This document shows, one piece after another, positions 11,791-21,542 of a DNA stretch of 64,000 nt; within the stretch, counting starts at the first letter, position 1; each line of letters starts with the position of its first letter. The position numbers and the translations under genes were made by a program. Source of the stretch: Cristatella mucedo (Eukaryota; Bryozoa; Phylactolaemata; Cristatellidae); NCBI GenBank assembly GCA_009760855.2, contig WPIO01000100.1:1351001-1415000 (forward strand), read 5' to 3'. The notes beneath the pieces were generated by a model. The model was not told where the DNA came from and made no database searches. It saw only the letters and a list, made by a program, of their open reading frames with translations.

Positions 11791-12147
11791 GGTTAAACAA
11801 GTAACAGATTTTGAAAGAGCATCCCGAAATTTGCTTGATGATTACTTATAAGATTGATAACAACTGACAGAAAATTTTCATCTGCAGGCCCGTGTAAGGT
11901 TTCATGGGCTCAATGAATGCATCGCTGCCCCGGGGCTGTCCCACCCCCTAAATGCTCGCTCAATCCGGCTACGTCAAGCAGCGATGGCACGGCGGCACCA
12001 GAGGGCCAGCCGATTCGGAGTCTAATGAGCGAGAGCACGCCCCGCTTCACCCCCCTGGGTTGCCGAGCAGCACTCGACAGCACTCGGCACCCTCTCAGGC
12101 GTCGACCTCAGTGCCCCCGGCGGTGGTGGCGGTGGGCGGCTGCGCAC
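11791..12147. other. PDE1 intron, nothing recognised
   Basis: A short intronic stretch between the LINE-A tail and the exon at 12148. Its right half is GC-rich. No feature was recognised. Confidence 0.4.
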
Positions 12148-12268
12148 CTGTTTGAAGAATTCCTCGATGAGCAGGTCCGTCCATGCCTTGTGTAGATGCC
12201 AATCTTTCGTCGGGTGGCCCAGGTCGGCGCAGTGTACCATGAGCGACAACGCCCTCGACTTCTCGATG
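12148..12268 (-). CDS. PDE1: PDE1 exon with the HCADLGHP metal-ligand motif
   Basis: The reverse strand reads acceptor (tttcgtttag), one base finishing an Asn codon, then IEKSRALSLMVHCADLGHP, then TKDWHLHKAWTDLLIEEFFK and Gln, then donor gtgcgc. The Asp of HCADLGHP corresponds to the metal-binding Asp of class I phosphodiesterases (HAADISHP in other PDE1). The 121 bases are one base plus 40 codons. It joins the previous exon (CCC GAA AA + C) to the next (GGC GAC) without a frame break. Confidence 0.97.
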
Positions 12269-12715
12269 CTAAACGAAATCAAACCGGAGCGGTGAATCAG
12301 CCGAGTCGGGCAGAACAAGCACGAGTTCATGCCTATTCGCTATCGCGAAGGCGTGGGCGGACCGCGTCGAGCGTCCGTCGAGTAAACCGTCGCTTCTGTA
12401 AGCCGCTGCGGCTTTGATTGGTAGATTCATTATCAATTTACTTCTGCTCACGCCCGCCTCTAGAAGCCCACATTTCTCGTCAACTGCCCCAGCAACAAAA
12501 CCAACAACGCGGCCGCAAGGCCACTTCTCCATCTGGGTCATTCAGGCGTCCGGAGGCTTCGAGCCGGGCGTCTAAAGCTTGGTTTAGACGGCAAGTCGGG
12601 CTTCCTATCTAGCTAAGTCTTCGGTATATACGTTTCCAATACGGTTGGGGAGGTCCAGACTTGGGGAAGACTTGGTGAAGATTCAGCAGCCAAACCCGGT
12701 TCTACCTTTTCAGCC

Positions 12716-13403
12716 AATAATAATAATTATAATAATAATGCACTTGATAAAGCGCCCTCAGAGAACTCAATCTCTTTCTATGCGCTTTACATTTGCTGCA
12801 AAGGGAAATGCAATTGATTGGTGAGTAAAATCATGCTTGAAAAACAAGCAAAATGAATAACATCGTTAGGGGTGACATGCACAGGGTCAGCATACAAATG
12901 TGGTTAGTGGCAGCATGCACCGTGTCAGCACGCATAAGCACATGAAGAACGAATCACAGGGACCCGCTAAATTCTGTCCTAAATAGGTGTGTTTTTAAGT
13001 TCTTTTTAAAAGTGGTCAAGTCAAGTGACGTTCTGACGCAAGTCGGGAGGGAGTTCCAGGCTTTGGGAGCATACGAACTAAATGCACGGTCTCCAAAGGA
13101 TTTGAGGTGTGTACGAGGTATTGGTAGACTGTTGGATTCCGAAAAGCGGCTGGTACGATGCTTGGCCCGGTGGGGGAGTAGATCCGAGAGATAGGCTGGA
13201 GCCAAAGAATGAAGTGACCTAAAAGTGAGCGACAAAACCTTGAAGTCACTCCGTTGCTTGACTGGTAGCCAGTGCAGGTCGGCGAGAAGTGGTGTGATGT
13301 GGCAACTGCCACCCGCGTGACAGACAAGCCTAGCTGCAGTTTTGAACCAGCTGCAATCGCCCGATTGCACATGCCGGTAGGCCAGTGAGCAAAGCCTTAT
13401 CAA
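12716..13403 (-). mobile_element. LINE-A 3' end, young copy
   Basis: The (AAT)n tail, the 3' terminus (gcacttgataaagcgccctc) and an antisense frame of 149 codons (12954-13403) encode the LINE-A C-terminal domain (LLADLHWLPVKQRSDFKVLS, PKAWNSLPTCVRTS). It is 5'-truncated, as usual for LINEs, and close to the copy at 8640-11790. Confidence 0.92.
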
Positions 13404-13489
13404 GTGACCAATTATAAACTCCGTCCAGACCGCGCCTATTTGGCTGCTTTGAAAGGAATAGTGGGAGGAGGAGCGACTTGACCGGCGAA

Positions 13490-13632
13490 CTCATCGAGCT
13501 GGTTTGATCCAGAGGTTAAGGTGCTCGCCCCGAGAAAGGTCTGGCTGAGCTCGTGGGCTCGAGCCCCGAGGCATGTGTGAAGCGCCTGAATACAGATTAA
13601 CTTCTCTTGGGGCGCTATAAAAATGAATTATA
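13490..13632 (+). repeat. SINE-A copy
   Basis: The head agctggtttgatccagaggt leads to ttaaggtgctcgccccg. Box B is gggctcgagcccc, the body end is gcgcctgaatacagattaac and the tail is ggggcgctataaaaatgaat. It is well preserved and probably young. Confidence 0.88.
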
Positions 13633-13961
13633 TTTTTCCTTTTTTTTATCGATGCGTTCCACGCAAGTTCCTGTTTACGGCACACTCTGAGCTCGAGTTC
13701 AAAAATAAGATGTTTAGGCTGTGAATGGTAAAGGCTATAGCGGACAGGTTTCATTCTACCGGTAATTTCGTCAGCCAAGTGCAGTGGTGGAGAAATGCTT
13801 CGGCTATTCCATGAACGCTCAGTGGGCGGAGCGAGTGGGAAGCAAGACTTGAAGCAAGACTGCCGTCTAAACCTCCAAAAAAGCCGGAAGACCCAAGTAA
13901 GACTCAAGTCGGTAGGAAGCAGGTAGGAATCAAGACTCATCAATGCCGTCTAAACCAGGCT

Positions 13962-14317
13962 CGAATTCGCCGTGGGCGCTGACCTTCATGGAGACTAAAC
14001 CTTGACCTCGTTTACACTAGCCAATACGAGCTGGAGGCACGCCTTTTCCGGCAGCCTAGCCTGCTTTTCCGGCAGCCTAGCCTGCGTCGGCAGCCAGCCA
14101 GGCCCCCTCATTTTCGCAGGGCCCCAGTCCAACTGCTGGGTGTCCGCAGTGGCGCAACGTCCAGTTCAAGCAATCGATGAGCATGAACCGAGCAAACGAG
14201 TGGGAGATTCCTTTAGAGACTTCTCTTAGTTATGGATATCTACGGCCACTTTTAACAGCTGCATCGGGAATGTGCGTCGGCCACTGGCTTGACCGCAGAC
14301 TTCTGATAAAAAATATT
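13962..14317. repeat. Intron stretch with a tandem duplication
   Basis: The only structure seen is a direct duplication of ttccggcagcctagcctg at about 14047-14085. No exon or repeat family was recognised in the remainder. Confidence 0.5.
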
Positions 14318-14490
14318 ACTAGCTGATTCAACAGCTCCTTTTGCCCAGCGACAGTAGAAGCTTTACGGCTATCACCACTGCTTGGAACAGCAATAAAAGA
14401 TCACCCACGGTATGATTCGAACCTATGACCTCTGTCTCGAGGTCACGAAAAGCAACCGCCTTACCTTATTCGCCATCATAGTTCACCTCC
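14318..14490 (-). repeat. SINE-B copy
   Basis: A reverse-strand copy: tail tactagctgattcaacagct, body ggctatcaccactgcttgg, box B complement gattcgaacctatgacct, and the head end accgccttaccttattcgcc. Confidence 0.85.
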
Positions 14491-14704
14491 TAGCGCCATT
14501 ACTAAGCTTAGTAAGATTCGCTTTGCCGACGCGGCGTTTTTTGAAGGCAGAATGTTCACGCTCGCGACTGGGGGGAGGAGTTCGCCGGCTCAGCGGAGCA
14601 CCGCTCAGCCGCAGGAAAAGAGACGCGTCGCGAGTGGTGGGCGCGGCTCCGGAAGCTGTGGAGACGCTCGCGAGCGAGCGCCGAGCTCCGCCGCAGCCGC
14701 CTAC

Positions 14705-14932
14705 TTTTCGGGGCACTGCAGCTGCGCCTTCATGCGCTTTAGCTGCTTGAAGTGGTAGGACATGTCCGTGGCGAGGACGATGTCGATGACGAGCACGCGA
14801 AACTCGCGGTATTCTTCTCGAGTCAGCCCGCTCGTGAGCGACTTGTCCTCGTCGTCCATGAGCCGGAACGAAGCGCTGGCGTGGTAGTTCTCCAGGACGG
14901 CCTTGTCGTTATACAACACGGCCAGGCGCGAC
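14705..14932 (-). CDS. PDE1: PDE1 exon, central catalytic helices
   Basis: The reverse strand reads acceptor (cgcgcag), one base completing a Lys codon, then SRLAVLYNDKAVLENYHAS, ASFRLMDDEDKSL, TREEYREFRVLVIDIVLAT and DMSYHFKQLKRMKAQLQ, ending CPE plus AA before donor gtaggc. PDE1 proteins have LYNDRSVLENHH, SxxFRLM and IEMVLATDMSCHFQQ here. The 228 bases equal 1 + 75 codons + 2. The stop visible just after CPEK belongs to the intron. The frame matches both neighbours. Confidence 0.97.
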
Positions 14933-14978
14933 CTGCGCGCGGCAGGGCGAGCGAACGATCGGTGCCAATCGACCAGCG

Positions 14979-15004
14979 GCAGCCAGCCAGCCAGCCAGCC
15001 AGCC
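14979..15004. repeat. (GCCA)n short tandem repeat
   Basis: About five to six tandem copies of agcc/gcca lie 50 bases upstream (in gene direction) of the exon at 14932. Confidence 0.8.
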
Positions 15005-15114
15005 GTCCGCGGGCTTGAAGGAGGAGCGGCGGTGAGGATTTCGCGCCGCGAACCGCTCACAAACCGCGAGAACCACACCGCCGTGAACCTCGATAGCTAC
15101 CGCGAAGGCGAGCG

Positions 15115-15180
15115 GAAGAGGCGGCGGAAGAGGCGGCGGAAGAGGCGGCGGAAGAGGCGGCGGAAGAGGCGGCGGAAAAA
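15115..15180. repeat. 12-base GGAAGAGGCGGC minisatellite
   Basis: About five tandem copies of the unit ggaagaggcggc give alternating Arg-Lys open frames on the plus strand. This is a low-complexity repeat inside a PDE1 intron. Confidence 0.85.
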
Positions 15181-15316
15181 GAGGCGCGCGGAGGTCGGCA
15201 GAGTCCTCTGTGAGGTGTGCACGTGGCTCGGTCTGAGCCTCAGCTCCTTGTCACTGCAGCCGATCGGTGAGTCCATTATTGTTATGATATTACTATGCGT
15301 ATATATACATACTATA

Positions 15317-15412
15317 TAGCAAGGTCTGGCCGAGGTCATGGGCTCGAGCCCCGTGGCATATGTGAAGCGCCTCAATAGAAATTAAGTTTATCAAGTGCAA
15401 TATTATTATTCT
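15317..15412 (+). repeat. SINE-A 3' half
   Basis: Starts inside the tRNA-like head (aaggtctggccgaggtcatg), keeps box B (ggctcgagccccgtgg) and continues to aagcgcctcaatagaaatta, then a short ATT tail. Confidence 0.75.
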
Positions 15413-15434
15413 CTTATTGCGCTATGGAAAGGAC

Positions 15435-15525
15435 GTTTTCCTTTTCTTTTAATGTAAATTGCCTAGAAAGAGACTGAGTTCTGTGAGGGCACTGTATCAA
15501 ATGTATTACTATTATTATTATTGTA
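15435..15525 (+). mobile_element. LINE-A 3' terminus fragment
   Basis: It carries ttgcctagaaagagactgag, gggcactgtatcaaatgtat and an (ATT)n tail. No coding sequence is left. Confidence 0.85.
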
Positions 15526-15910
15526 AATGCTATATATACGTAACTTGTATTTTAAATATTTTAACAAATTATTGTACCTTAACCAGAGGAGCCCTGCCCT
15601 GCCGCGGGGGCTGCCCGCGCCCATTTATAGGCCAATAATAATCGTCCTATTATTGGCACGTCCGTCGAAAATATGCCAGCTATCGGCAATTGCAGCGGCC
15701 ACCCGCTTCGCGCTACCTATCTTCAACGCAAGCGAAGCGTCGGCGACAGCAGAGTGACAGCGGAGCGACAATATCGGGTGCCGGCTAGCGTCGCTGAACG
15801 GAGGGCAAGGCACGCCTCCAGCGCTGCGAAAGTCCTTTAGGAGGCGTTACTTAAGGTGTCCTAAGCCTCGACCTCGGTCATGGCCGACGAAACGTATGAC
15901 TTATATATGA

Positions 15911-15951
<41 letters not shown>

Positions 15952-15967
15952 ACTATATATATATACT

Positions 15968-16000
<33 letters not shown>

Positions 16001-16070
16001 AAGACTATATATATATAATACATATGACGTATATATTATATATGACATATATATTATATATGAGAGCATA
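15911..16070. repeat. (TA)n microsatellite cluster
   Basis: Several TA runs with tgtgtg and gactatatat interruptions that are themselves partly repeated. Confidence 0.9.
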
Positions 16071-16941
16071 TACAAGAGGCCGAAGGAGTGACGCGTTTAT
16101 TATTTTGGCGCGTGGCCTTAGCATCCCCCGAAGCCCCGCCGCAGCCTGCTTTCATTACGCCACCGGTGCTGAACTATCGGTACCATACCAGCCTGAGCGC
16201 GAGGCCACAACGGAAGTGCTCATCCCGCCGACACCGGTTAAGCGCTCTCGACCGTTTAGCGAACCGGCCGACCTTGAGTGGCAGAGCTCGGCGGCAGCGA
16301 CGCTTAGTCGTCCCAGCGAGCGCCACACTTAAATTGAGGCTCGCTCGCCAGCGCTCACCGGTACTCCGTGTGAAGCACCGGACTTGTGCCGCCGCGAAAG
16401 TTTCAAACAACATCGAGCATCGGGGCCAGTTGATTTAGCCGAATTCCGCCGAAGACTCCGTTCGACAAATTTCGATGAGAGATTTCAATGCGCGGTGAGA
16501 TTTCGATGCGCGTTGAGCGACGTCGCGTCGCCGGGATTCTGTTCAGCAGTTAGTGTGTTCATCTATCTGACACATTTGAACGGGAGAGGGGGCGCTTTAG
16601 CCAGTCTTTGATTGTGAGCATTCACCAAGTGCTGCTTACCAAAAAATCGCAAACTGAGTGACTTAGCTCTGCGTATTCGGTGCTTAAAACCAGAAATCTA
16701 GAGACATAATGTTAGTAATTGCCGTTGCACGGGACCCAAAGAGCCCACAGTGGTACGAAATTGCTACTGGCCAAATGCAGAGGAGGCGCGCTAAGAATCC
16801 ACTTTCCTTAGCTTACTCACAGCTGACACAATTTGAACATGCTGGCACTCTAATAATTCTAATTAGCGATGCACCATATATGCTAGATGCTCCAGTTCCC
16901 ACTTTATAAATCTGGCTGGATATTATACATGGATTACTTAC
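16071..16941. other. PDE1 intron, nothing recognised
   Basis: The left half is GC- and CpG-rich with open frames on both strands (16024-16438), none with a family signature. The right half is AT-rich. No repeat family was identified. Confidence 0.4.
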
Positions 16942-17042
16942 TTTGTCATGATATGGAAGTTATTAGTTGTTCCTGTGTGTCCATAATCGTGAATCAGCGC
17001 CGCAACCAACGTAGCAAACACCTCTAAATCAGTAAGCCATTG
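16942..17042 (-). CDS. PDE1: PDE1 exon with HD metal site (HDYGHTG)
   Basis: The reverse strand reads acceptor (atcgtttcag), then QWLTDLEVFATLVAALIHD, YGHTGTTNNFHIMT and two bases of a Lys codon, then donor gtaagt. PDE1 proteins have HWLTELEILA, AAIHDYEHTGTTNNFH here. The His-Asp of IHD are metal ligands. The acidic residue usual after HDY (Glu) is Gly here. The exon uses AT-rich codons, unlike the GC-rich exons around it. The 101 bases equal 33 codons plus two, in phase with both neighbours. The exon is too short and too diverged to stand out as an open frame. Confidence 0.93.
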
Positions 17043-17190
17043 CTGAAACGATGCAGGCGAAGCCAATTCAATACAAGTAATGCTGCTGACAAATATGAGA
17101 ACACGCTCCCACAAGCATTAAATTGAACTAATCGACCTATATGTGGATCCCGTAGATACCACGTCCCGAATATGGAAGTCGCTGCTGATT

Positions 17191-17195
17191 CTCTC

Positions 17196-17281
<86 letters not shown>
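17191..17281. repeat. (CT)n microsatellite
   Basis: Almost pure CT with a few CCCT and CGCT units, 150 bases upstream in gene direction of the exon at 17042, so it is GA-rich in the transcript. Confidence 0.93.
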
Positions 17282-17285
<4 letters not shown>

Positions 17286-17394
17286 TGGCAAATGCGAGGG
17301 GCACCAGTGATGTTTGCATATGTAAATGTGAACATCAAAATCGGTCATCAAATACATTTGATCATCAAATATGTATTTATCTCTGCCTCTAACT

Positions 17395-17645
17395 ACACAA
17401 AGTCATAAGGACCACGTGGGTATTACGCAGGAGAGTTTTGTATAGCGAACTCACAGCCTAAGCGGCTTTTGGTACGCATTCGGTAGCCAACAGACTTCGT
17501 CTCCCGAAACGAAGAGAATGTGGGAAGCATAGCAGAGTCAGGAGAGCTGTTGAGATAGTGAGTAGCATGGAAGTAGCAGCTCAGGACCGCTGAAAAGGAT
17601 GAGCCGTAGTCGGCAGTCGGAGAGTAGTTGTCGTTCCGTAAATAC
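17395..17645 (-). mobile_element. LINE-B 3' end
   Basis: On the plus strand: cacaaagtcataaggaccac, gcgaactcacagcctaagcg, tcggtagccaacagacttcg and gaccgctgaaaaggatgagc, all shared with the LINE-B copies at 45110, 48240, 52885 and 60945. Confidence 0.85.
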
Positions 17646-17712
17646 ATTGGCCTTGACCTCGGCGGTTAAAGACGGACACTTTTAACCACAGGGCGAAGCC
17701 AGCACGACATGG
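17646..17712 (-). repeat. SINE-A head fragment (doubtful)
   Basis: The stretch gaccttgacctcggcggtta-like sequence, then cacttttaaccacagggcga, resembles the decayed SINE-A head at 2070-2107. It is short and diverged. Confidence 0.4.
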
Positions 17713-18012
17713 CCAATGATATCGAGAAAAAAAAGCTATGAAGAAATCATCACAAAACGTGCCACTGTCGAAAGTCAGCAAAAGCAAAAGATTTTCGTGA
17801 CTCAAAAACAAGAAGAAAGAAAACAGAAGAAAAACAGCAAACAGCGACTGGAAGAAGGCGGAGCCCACGAGTGTCGCACTTTCGAAGCTCCCGAGATCTT
17901 GCGTCACGTGCAGCAAACAATAGAAAAATGCTATCGCAGAGATAAAAATTGGGTGTGTATTTGACAATGCAATTGTAAATCGTCTTTTGATATATTTTCA
18001 TTTTTTATCCTA

Positions 18013-18192
18013 TAGCGGCGATTCTCAACCTTCCTAATGCCGCGACTCTTTAATACGGTTCCTCACGTTGTGGCGACGCCCAACCATAAAATGAGTGTGT
18101 GCAAAATGTGGAAAGGCGTGCTTTACGATGGTCTTAGGCGACCCTTGTGAAAGGGTCGTTCGAACCCCAAAGACTCAGGTTGAGAACCGCTG
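18013..18192. mobile_element. SPIN-like (SPACE INVADERS) hAT MITE
   Basis: About 180 bases with hAT-type ends: the reversed right end is cagcggttctcaacctgagt, and the left end is tagcggcgattctcaacctt. Internal blocks (aatgccgcgactctttaata, cctcacgttgtggcgac, gatggtcttaggcgaccctt, gtgaaagggtcgttcgaacc) match, from memory, the non-autonomous SPIN consensus known from tetrapods and a few invertebrates. There is no coding frame. An 8-base target duplication is not visible. Confidence 0.85.
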
Positions 18193-18424
18193 TCCAAAAG
18201 AGATTTTGATACTTTCGGTATTGTCCGCCAGTAGGGCGGCTTAGCATGATAAGCTACCGCAGAGACCAAGGCCTTCGCTCCGAAGCTACGTTAGATTCTC
18301 CGTGATTTTTGCTGTATGTGCTTGTTAAATATGATACATTGTACAGAGATGATGAATAATTCTATGCCTCTCTGGATAGTTTGTTACTTTGCTCTCAAAA
18401 CCGAAGCAAGACTATAAAAAAATA

Positions 18425-19527
18425 ATAACAACACAATATAGCGCCCTCAGAGAACTCAGTCTCTTTCTAGACACTTTACATTTGCTGCAAAGGAAGCACT
18501 ATCGAACGGATAGCGTTAGCATGCTCAATAAACAACAAGAATAGCAGGTTTAGGGGTGACATGAACAGGGGTCACCATGCAAGTGTGGTTAGGGGCAGCA
18601 TGCACTGTGTCAGCACGCATAAGCACGTAAACGACGAGTCACCGGGACCAACTAAGTGCTTTAATAAATAGATAGATGCTTTTTTTATTTCTTTTTAAAT
18701 GTGGTAAAGTCAGGAGATGTCGTGACGGAAGGTGGGAATGAGTTTCAGGCTTTAAGAGCATACGAACAACAGGCATGGTCTCCAAAGAATATGAGGTTCG
18801 TATGAGCTGTAGGTAAAACAATTAGATTCCGAAAAGCAAGTGGTACGATGCTTAGCCTGGTAGGGAAGTAGATCTAATAGGTAGACTGGAGCCAAAGAAT
18901 GAAGGGACCTGAAAGTGAGTGACAAAACCTTGAAGTCGATGTGTTGCTTGACTGGTAGCCAGTGCAGGTCAGCGAGAAATGGTGCGATGTGGTAACTGCA
19001 GCGCTCACGACAGACAAGCCTAGCTGCAGAGTTTTGCACCAGCTGTAAGCGACTGATTTCGCAGGTCGTTAGACCAGCATGCAGTGAGTTACAGAAGTCC
19101 AGACGGATGTCACAAATGCATGGACCAACTTAGATGTGGTATTCCTGCATAAACATGCCCGAATCTTAGCAACGTTACATAGCTGAAATTAGGCAGACTT
19201 GACTGTGGAGCTAATACGATTGTCCAATGAAAGGTCACTTTGGAACATGACAGCTAGATTTCGTATTGATTCAACAGGAGATATGCTGGCAGGCAAATTT
19301 TGAGCATTCAACTTTCTAATGTCTGAATCACACTTGGTTTGTCCATAACTATTAAATTGGTTGTATCATCATTCAATTTAAGAAAGTTTGCTGCCATCCA
19401 AGTGCTTGTGTCATCAATACATGCTGCAAGGGAGTTGAGAAAATTCGACATGCTGGAAGGCTAGGAGGGATCAAAGCAGAGGTACCACTGAGTGCCATCC
19501 GCACAGAAGTGAAAGCCCAGATTTTCC
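18425..19527 (-). mobile_element. LINE-A 3' half
   Basis: The A-rich tail and terminus (agcgccctcagagaactcag) are followed by antisense C-terminal domain (HIAPFLADLHWLPVKQ in the frame near 18950) and sequence back to the RT ADDT region (aatctgggctttcacttctg on the minus strand). Stops and frameshifts are present. Confidence 0.9.
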
Positions 19528-20205
19528 TATCTGTCTATATCCTATAGACTGTCCTATCGGCTAACAACTGCTGCCCCTCTCGCGAAAAGCGTAAATGTGT
19601 GAGCGATTGATGATTGAGGAGAACATAACGGATATTAAGCAGCAAATAAAGAGCTCTACAGGAAGCTGCTCAACAGGAAGTGCCACAATGAATAGCCGAA
19701 AGAGAGAAAACGTTTTCGCTGCTAGACGATCTGCTAGAACGTGAATTATATACCTGCAACAGTCTATCTAATGTCAGTCTCAGCGGTATCTGGGCTCACT
19801 CATTAGAGTAGAGTGCGAAATTACGTGCGGCAACTGGGAAAGTTGAAGGGTCATGAGATAGAAGTGGTTTCTCGGTAGCTCGTTGGAAATGTAATCATGC
19901 TCTACGCTCGGAACCCAAGACACTCAAATTTGTACCACACCCAAAGCCCGAATTTAAATGAAAGAAAAGTATGGAAAGTGAGGTAGAAGTATTTGCACGA
20001 TGAGAACTATCGTGCCTGTCGGCAATTCCATATTACCGATGCCCACTGTAAACATATGTACATGCATATGTGCATGTAATGTAATGTCGTGTATCTCCAT
20101 TTTTACCTCAAAGAAGCCACATAGACTAAGTGAGCGACAGGAATGTTTCTTCCCAAAGCTGAGATATATGCCTACACTCCTCCGTGCGTATATATATTTT
20201 GATAC
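19528..20205. other. PDE1 intron, nothing recognised
   Basis: No repeat family or exon signature was recognised. Confidence 0.4.
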
Positions 20206-20276
20206 ACACAAACACACGCACACAGACACACACACACACACACTCACTCACACACACACTCACTCACACACACACG
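20206..20276. repeat. (CA)n microsatellite
   Basis: CA and CACT units directly left of a SINE-A copy. Confidence 0.9.
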
Positions 20277-20277
20277 C

Positions 20278-20425
20278 GCCTAGCTGGTTTGGTCTAGCGG
20301 TTAAGGTGCTCGCCCCGACGAAGGTCTGACTGAGGTCGTGGGCACGAGCCCCGAGGCATATGTGAAGCACCTGAATAGAGATTAAGTTCTCTTGGGGCGC
20401 TATATATAAATGAAATGAATTATAT
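20278..20425 (+). repeat. SINE-A copy, near intact
   Basis: Begins cctagctggtttggtctagc, then ggttaaggtgctcgccccga (box A region). Box B is gggcacgagccccgagg. The body ends aagcacctgaatagagatta, then agttctcttggggcgctata, with an A/T tail. It is the best example of the family in the window. Confidence 0.9.
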
Positions 20426-20933
20426 ATACACGTACACAGACACACACACGAGTGCGTGAACATATGTACACACAAAAATATATATATATATATATATTCT
20501 CAGATATAGAGAATATACCTGTACAGGATGTACCTGTATATACCCGTTGCTGTCGAAAGCCTGATCGTTGTTACTTATAGGCAACAATGCATGGTAAGTC
20601 ACCATGTATATCACGTGTGTGTGCCAACGGCATTCAATTTATGACCCAACGGCATTCAATAAGCTGTTCAAAGCTCCTAGTAAAAATCTGCTACCTCCTG
20701 CGAGACGATTTTAGCCAGGTATGGGCGAGTGTTGTTTGTCGCGGGGTCAGAAAGGAAGAGAAGGTATCCGCAAAAGCAAGTACAATGACTGTCAATCCCA
20801 CTCAAGTCGCTTACGCGACGACGGCACCTCTTATCGAGAAGCACGATGGGAAAGGGTTTTTTTGGCGACGGAGGCGTGAGGAGTAATGAATTTTGCATTC
20901 GAGACTCGCTCTCGCTTGGCGTCTTTCGGGCAG

Positions 20934-20938
<5 letters not shown>
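20426..20938. other. PDE1 intron, nothing recognised
   Basis: Contains a short TA run (20478-20502) and a partly duplicated acggcattcaa. No exon signature was found. Confidence 0.4.
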
Positions 20939-21024
<86 letters not shown>

Positions 21025-21110
21025 GGAGAGAATGAATGAGAGAAAGAGAGATAGAGAGAGAGAAAGAAAGAGGGAGAGAGAAAGATTAAGAGAGAAACAG
21101 AGAGAGGCTA
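20939..21110. repeat. (GA)n tract
   Basis: About 80 bases of pure GA followed by GA-rich variants. It reads as CU repeat in the PDE1 transcript and starts about 90 bases after the donor of the exon at 21202. Confidence 0.95.
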
Positions 21111-21201
21111 GCCAAGGGCCGCCTCGGACCCAAGCCAACGCCTGCCGCCGCGGCACCCCCGAAAACTCCGCACTGAGAGCTGCGCCTGCCGGCGAGCTTA
21201 C

Positions 21202-21342
21202 CAGGAGGCCGCTGTTACGAAGCAGGCAGTAGGTGGTCTGCGTGACGTCTGCGCCGTGCGTGAGGTTGTGGTACGGATTGCCGTGCTCGCTGTAGCCCGC
21301 CTCCAGGGCCGCCAGGAAGTTTTCAAGGCACGAGTCGGGTAC
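21202..21342 (-). CDS. PDE1: PDE1 exon with the YHNxxH catalytic motif
   Basis: The reverse strand reads acceptor (cgctccag), then VPDSCLENFLAALEAGYSE, HGNPYHNLTHGADVTQTTYC and LLRNSGLL, then donor gtaagc. PDE1 proteins have NPYHNLIHAADVTQT here. The first His of YHN is the catalytic acid position and the His of NLTH is a metal ligand. The exon is exactly 47 codons, phase 0 at both ends, joining FK of the exon at 22402 and QWL of the exon at 17042. Confidence 0.98.
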
Positions 21343-21369
21343 CTGGAGCGACGCGAGTGCAGCGCCGGC

Positions 21370-21530
21370 TGCACCGCTGCTGCTAGCGAAAAGTGGTGGC
21401 GGCGGCCGCTGCCATTGCTGCTAGCCGCCGCCGCTGACTGCCGATGCTTGCTGAATATGCTCTTTATCGTGCTGCTGCTGCCGTTGCTGCTGCTGCTGCC
21501 GTTGCTGCTGCTTCTGCTCCTGTAGGTGCT
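21370..21530. repeat. CTG/CCG-rich low-complexity stretch
   Basis: Irregular tgctgctgc and gccgccgc runs with long open frames on several strands (for example a poly-Leu frame 21256-21525). It lies in the intron just upstream of the exon at 21342, and no conserved protein feature is present. Confidence 0.7.
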
Positions 21531-21542
21531 GCCGCTACGCAC

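Larger units (their letters stand above)
12576..13961. mobile_element. DNA transposon with GGTTTAGACGGCA ends, split by younger insertions
   Basis: An 18-base inverted pair (agcttggtttagacggca on the left, agcctggtttagacggca on the reversed right) bounds this stretch. Right-end subrepeats (tttagacggcagtcttgctt) lie just inside. Within it sit a LINE-A copy (12716-13403) and a SINE-A copy (13490-13632). Removing these leaves an element of roughly 560 bases without a coding frame. No clear target-site duplication is seen, so the superfamily is open. Confidence 0.45.

Noticed and set aside
14483-14758. Open frames over the PDE1 exon on the plus strand and upstream
   Set aside because: They are shadows of the minus-strand exon and of GC-rich intron sequence.
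17716-17964. Lys/Glu-rich 82-codon plus frame
   Set aside because: Low-complexity A-rich sequence in a PDE1 intron; no family recognised and no splice support.
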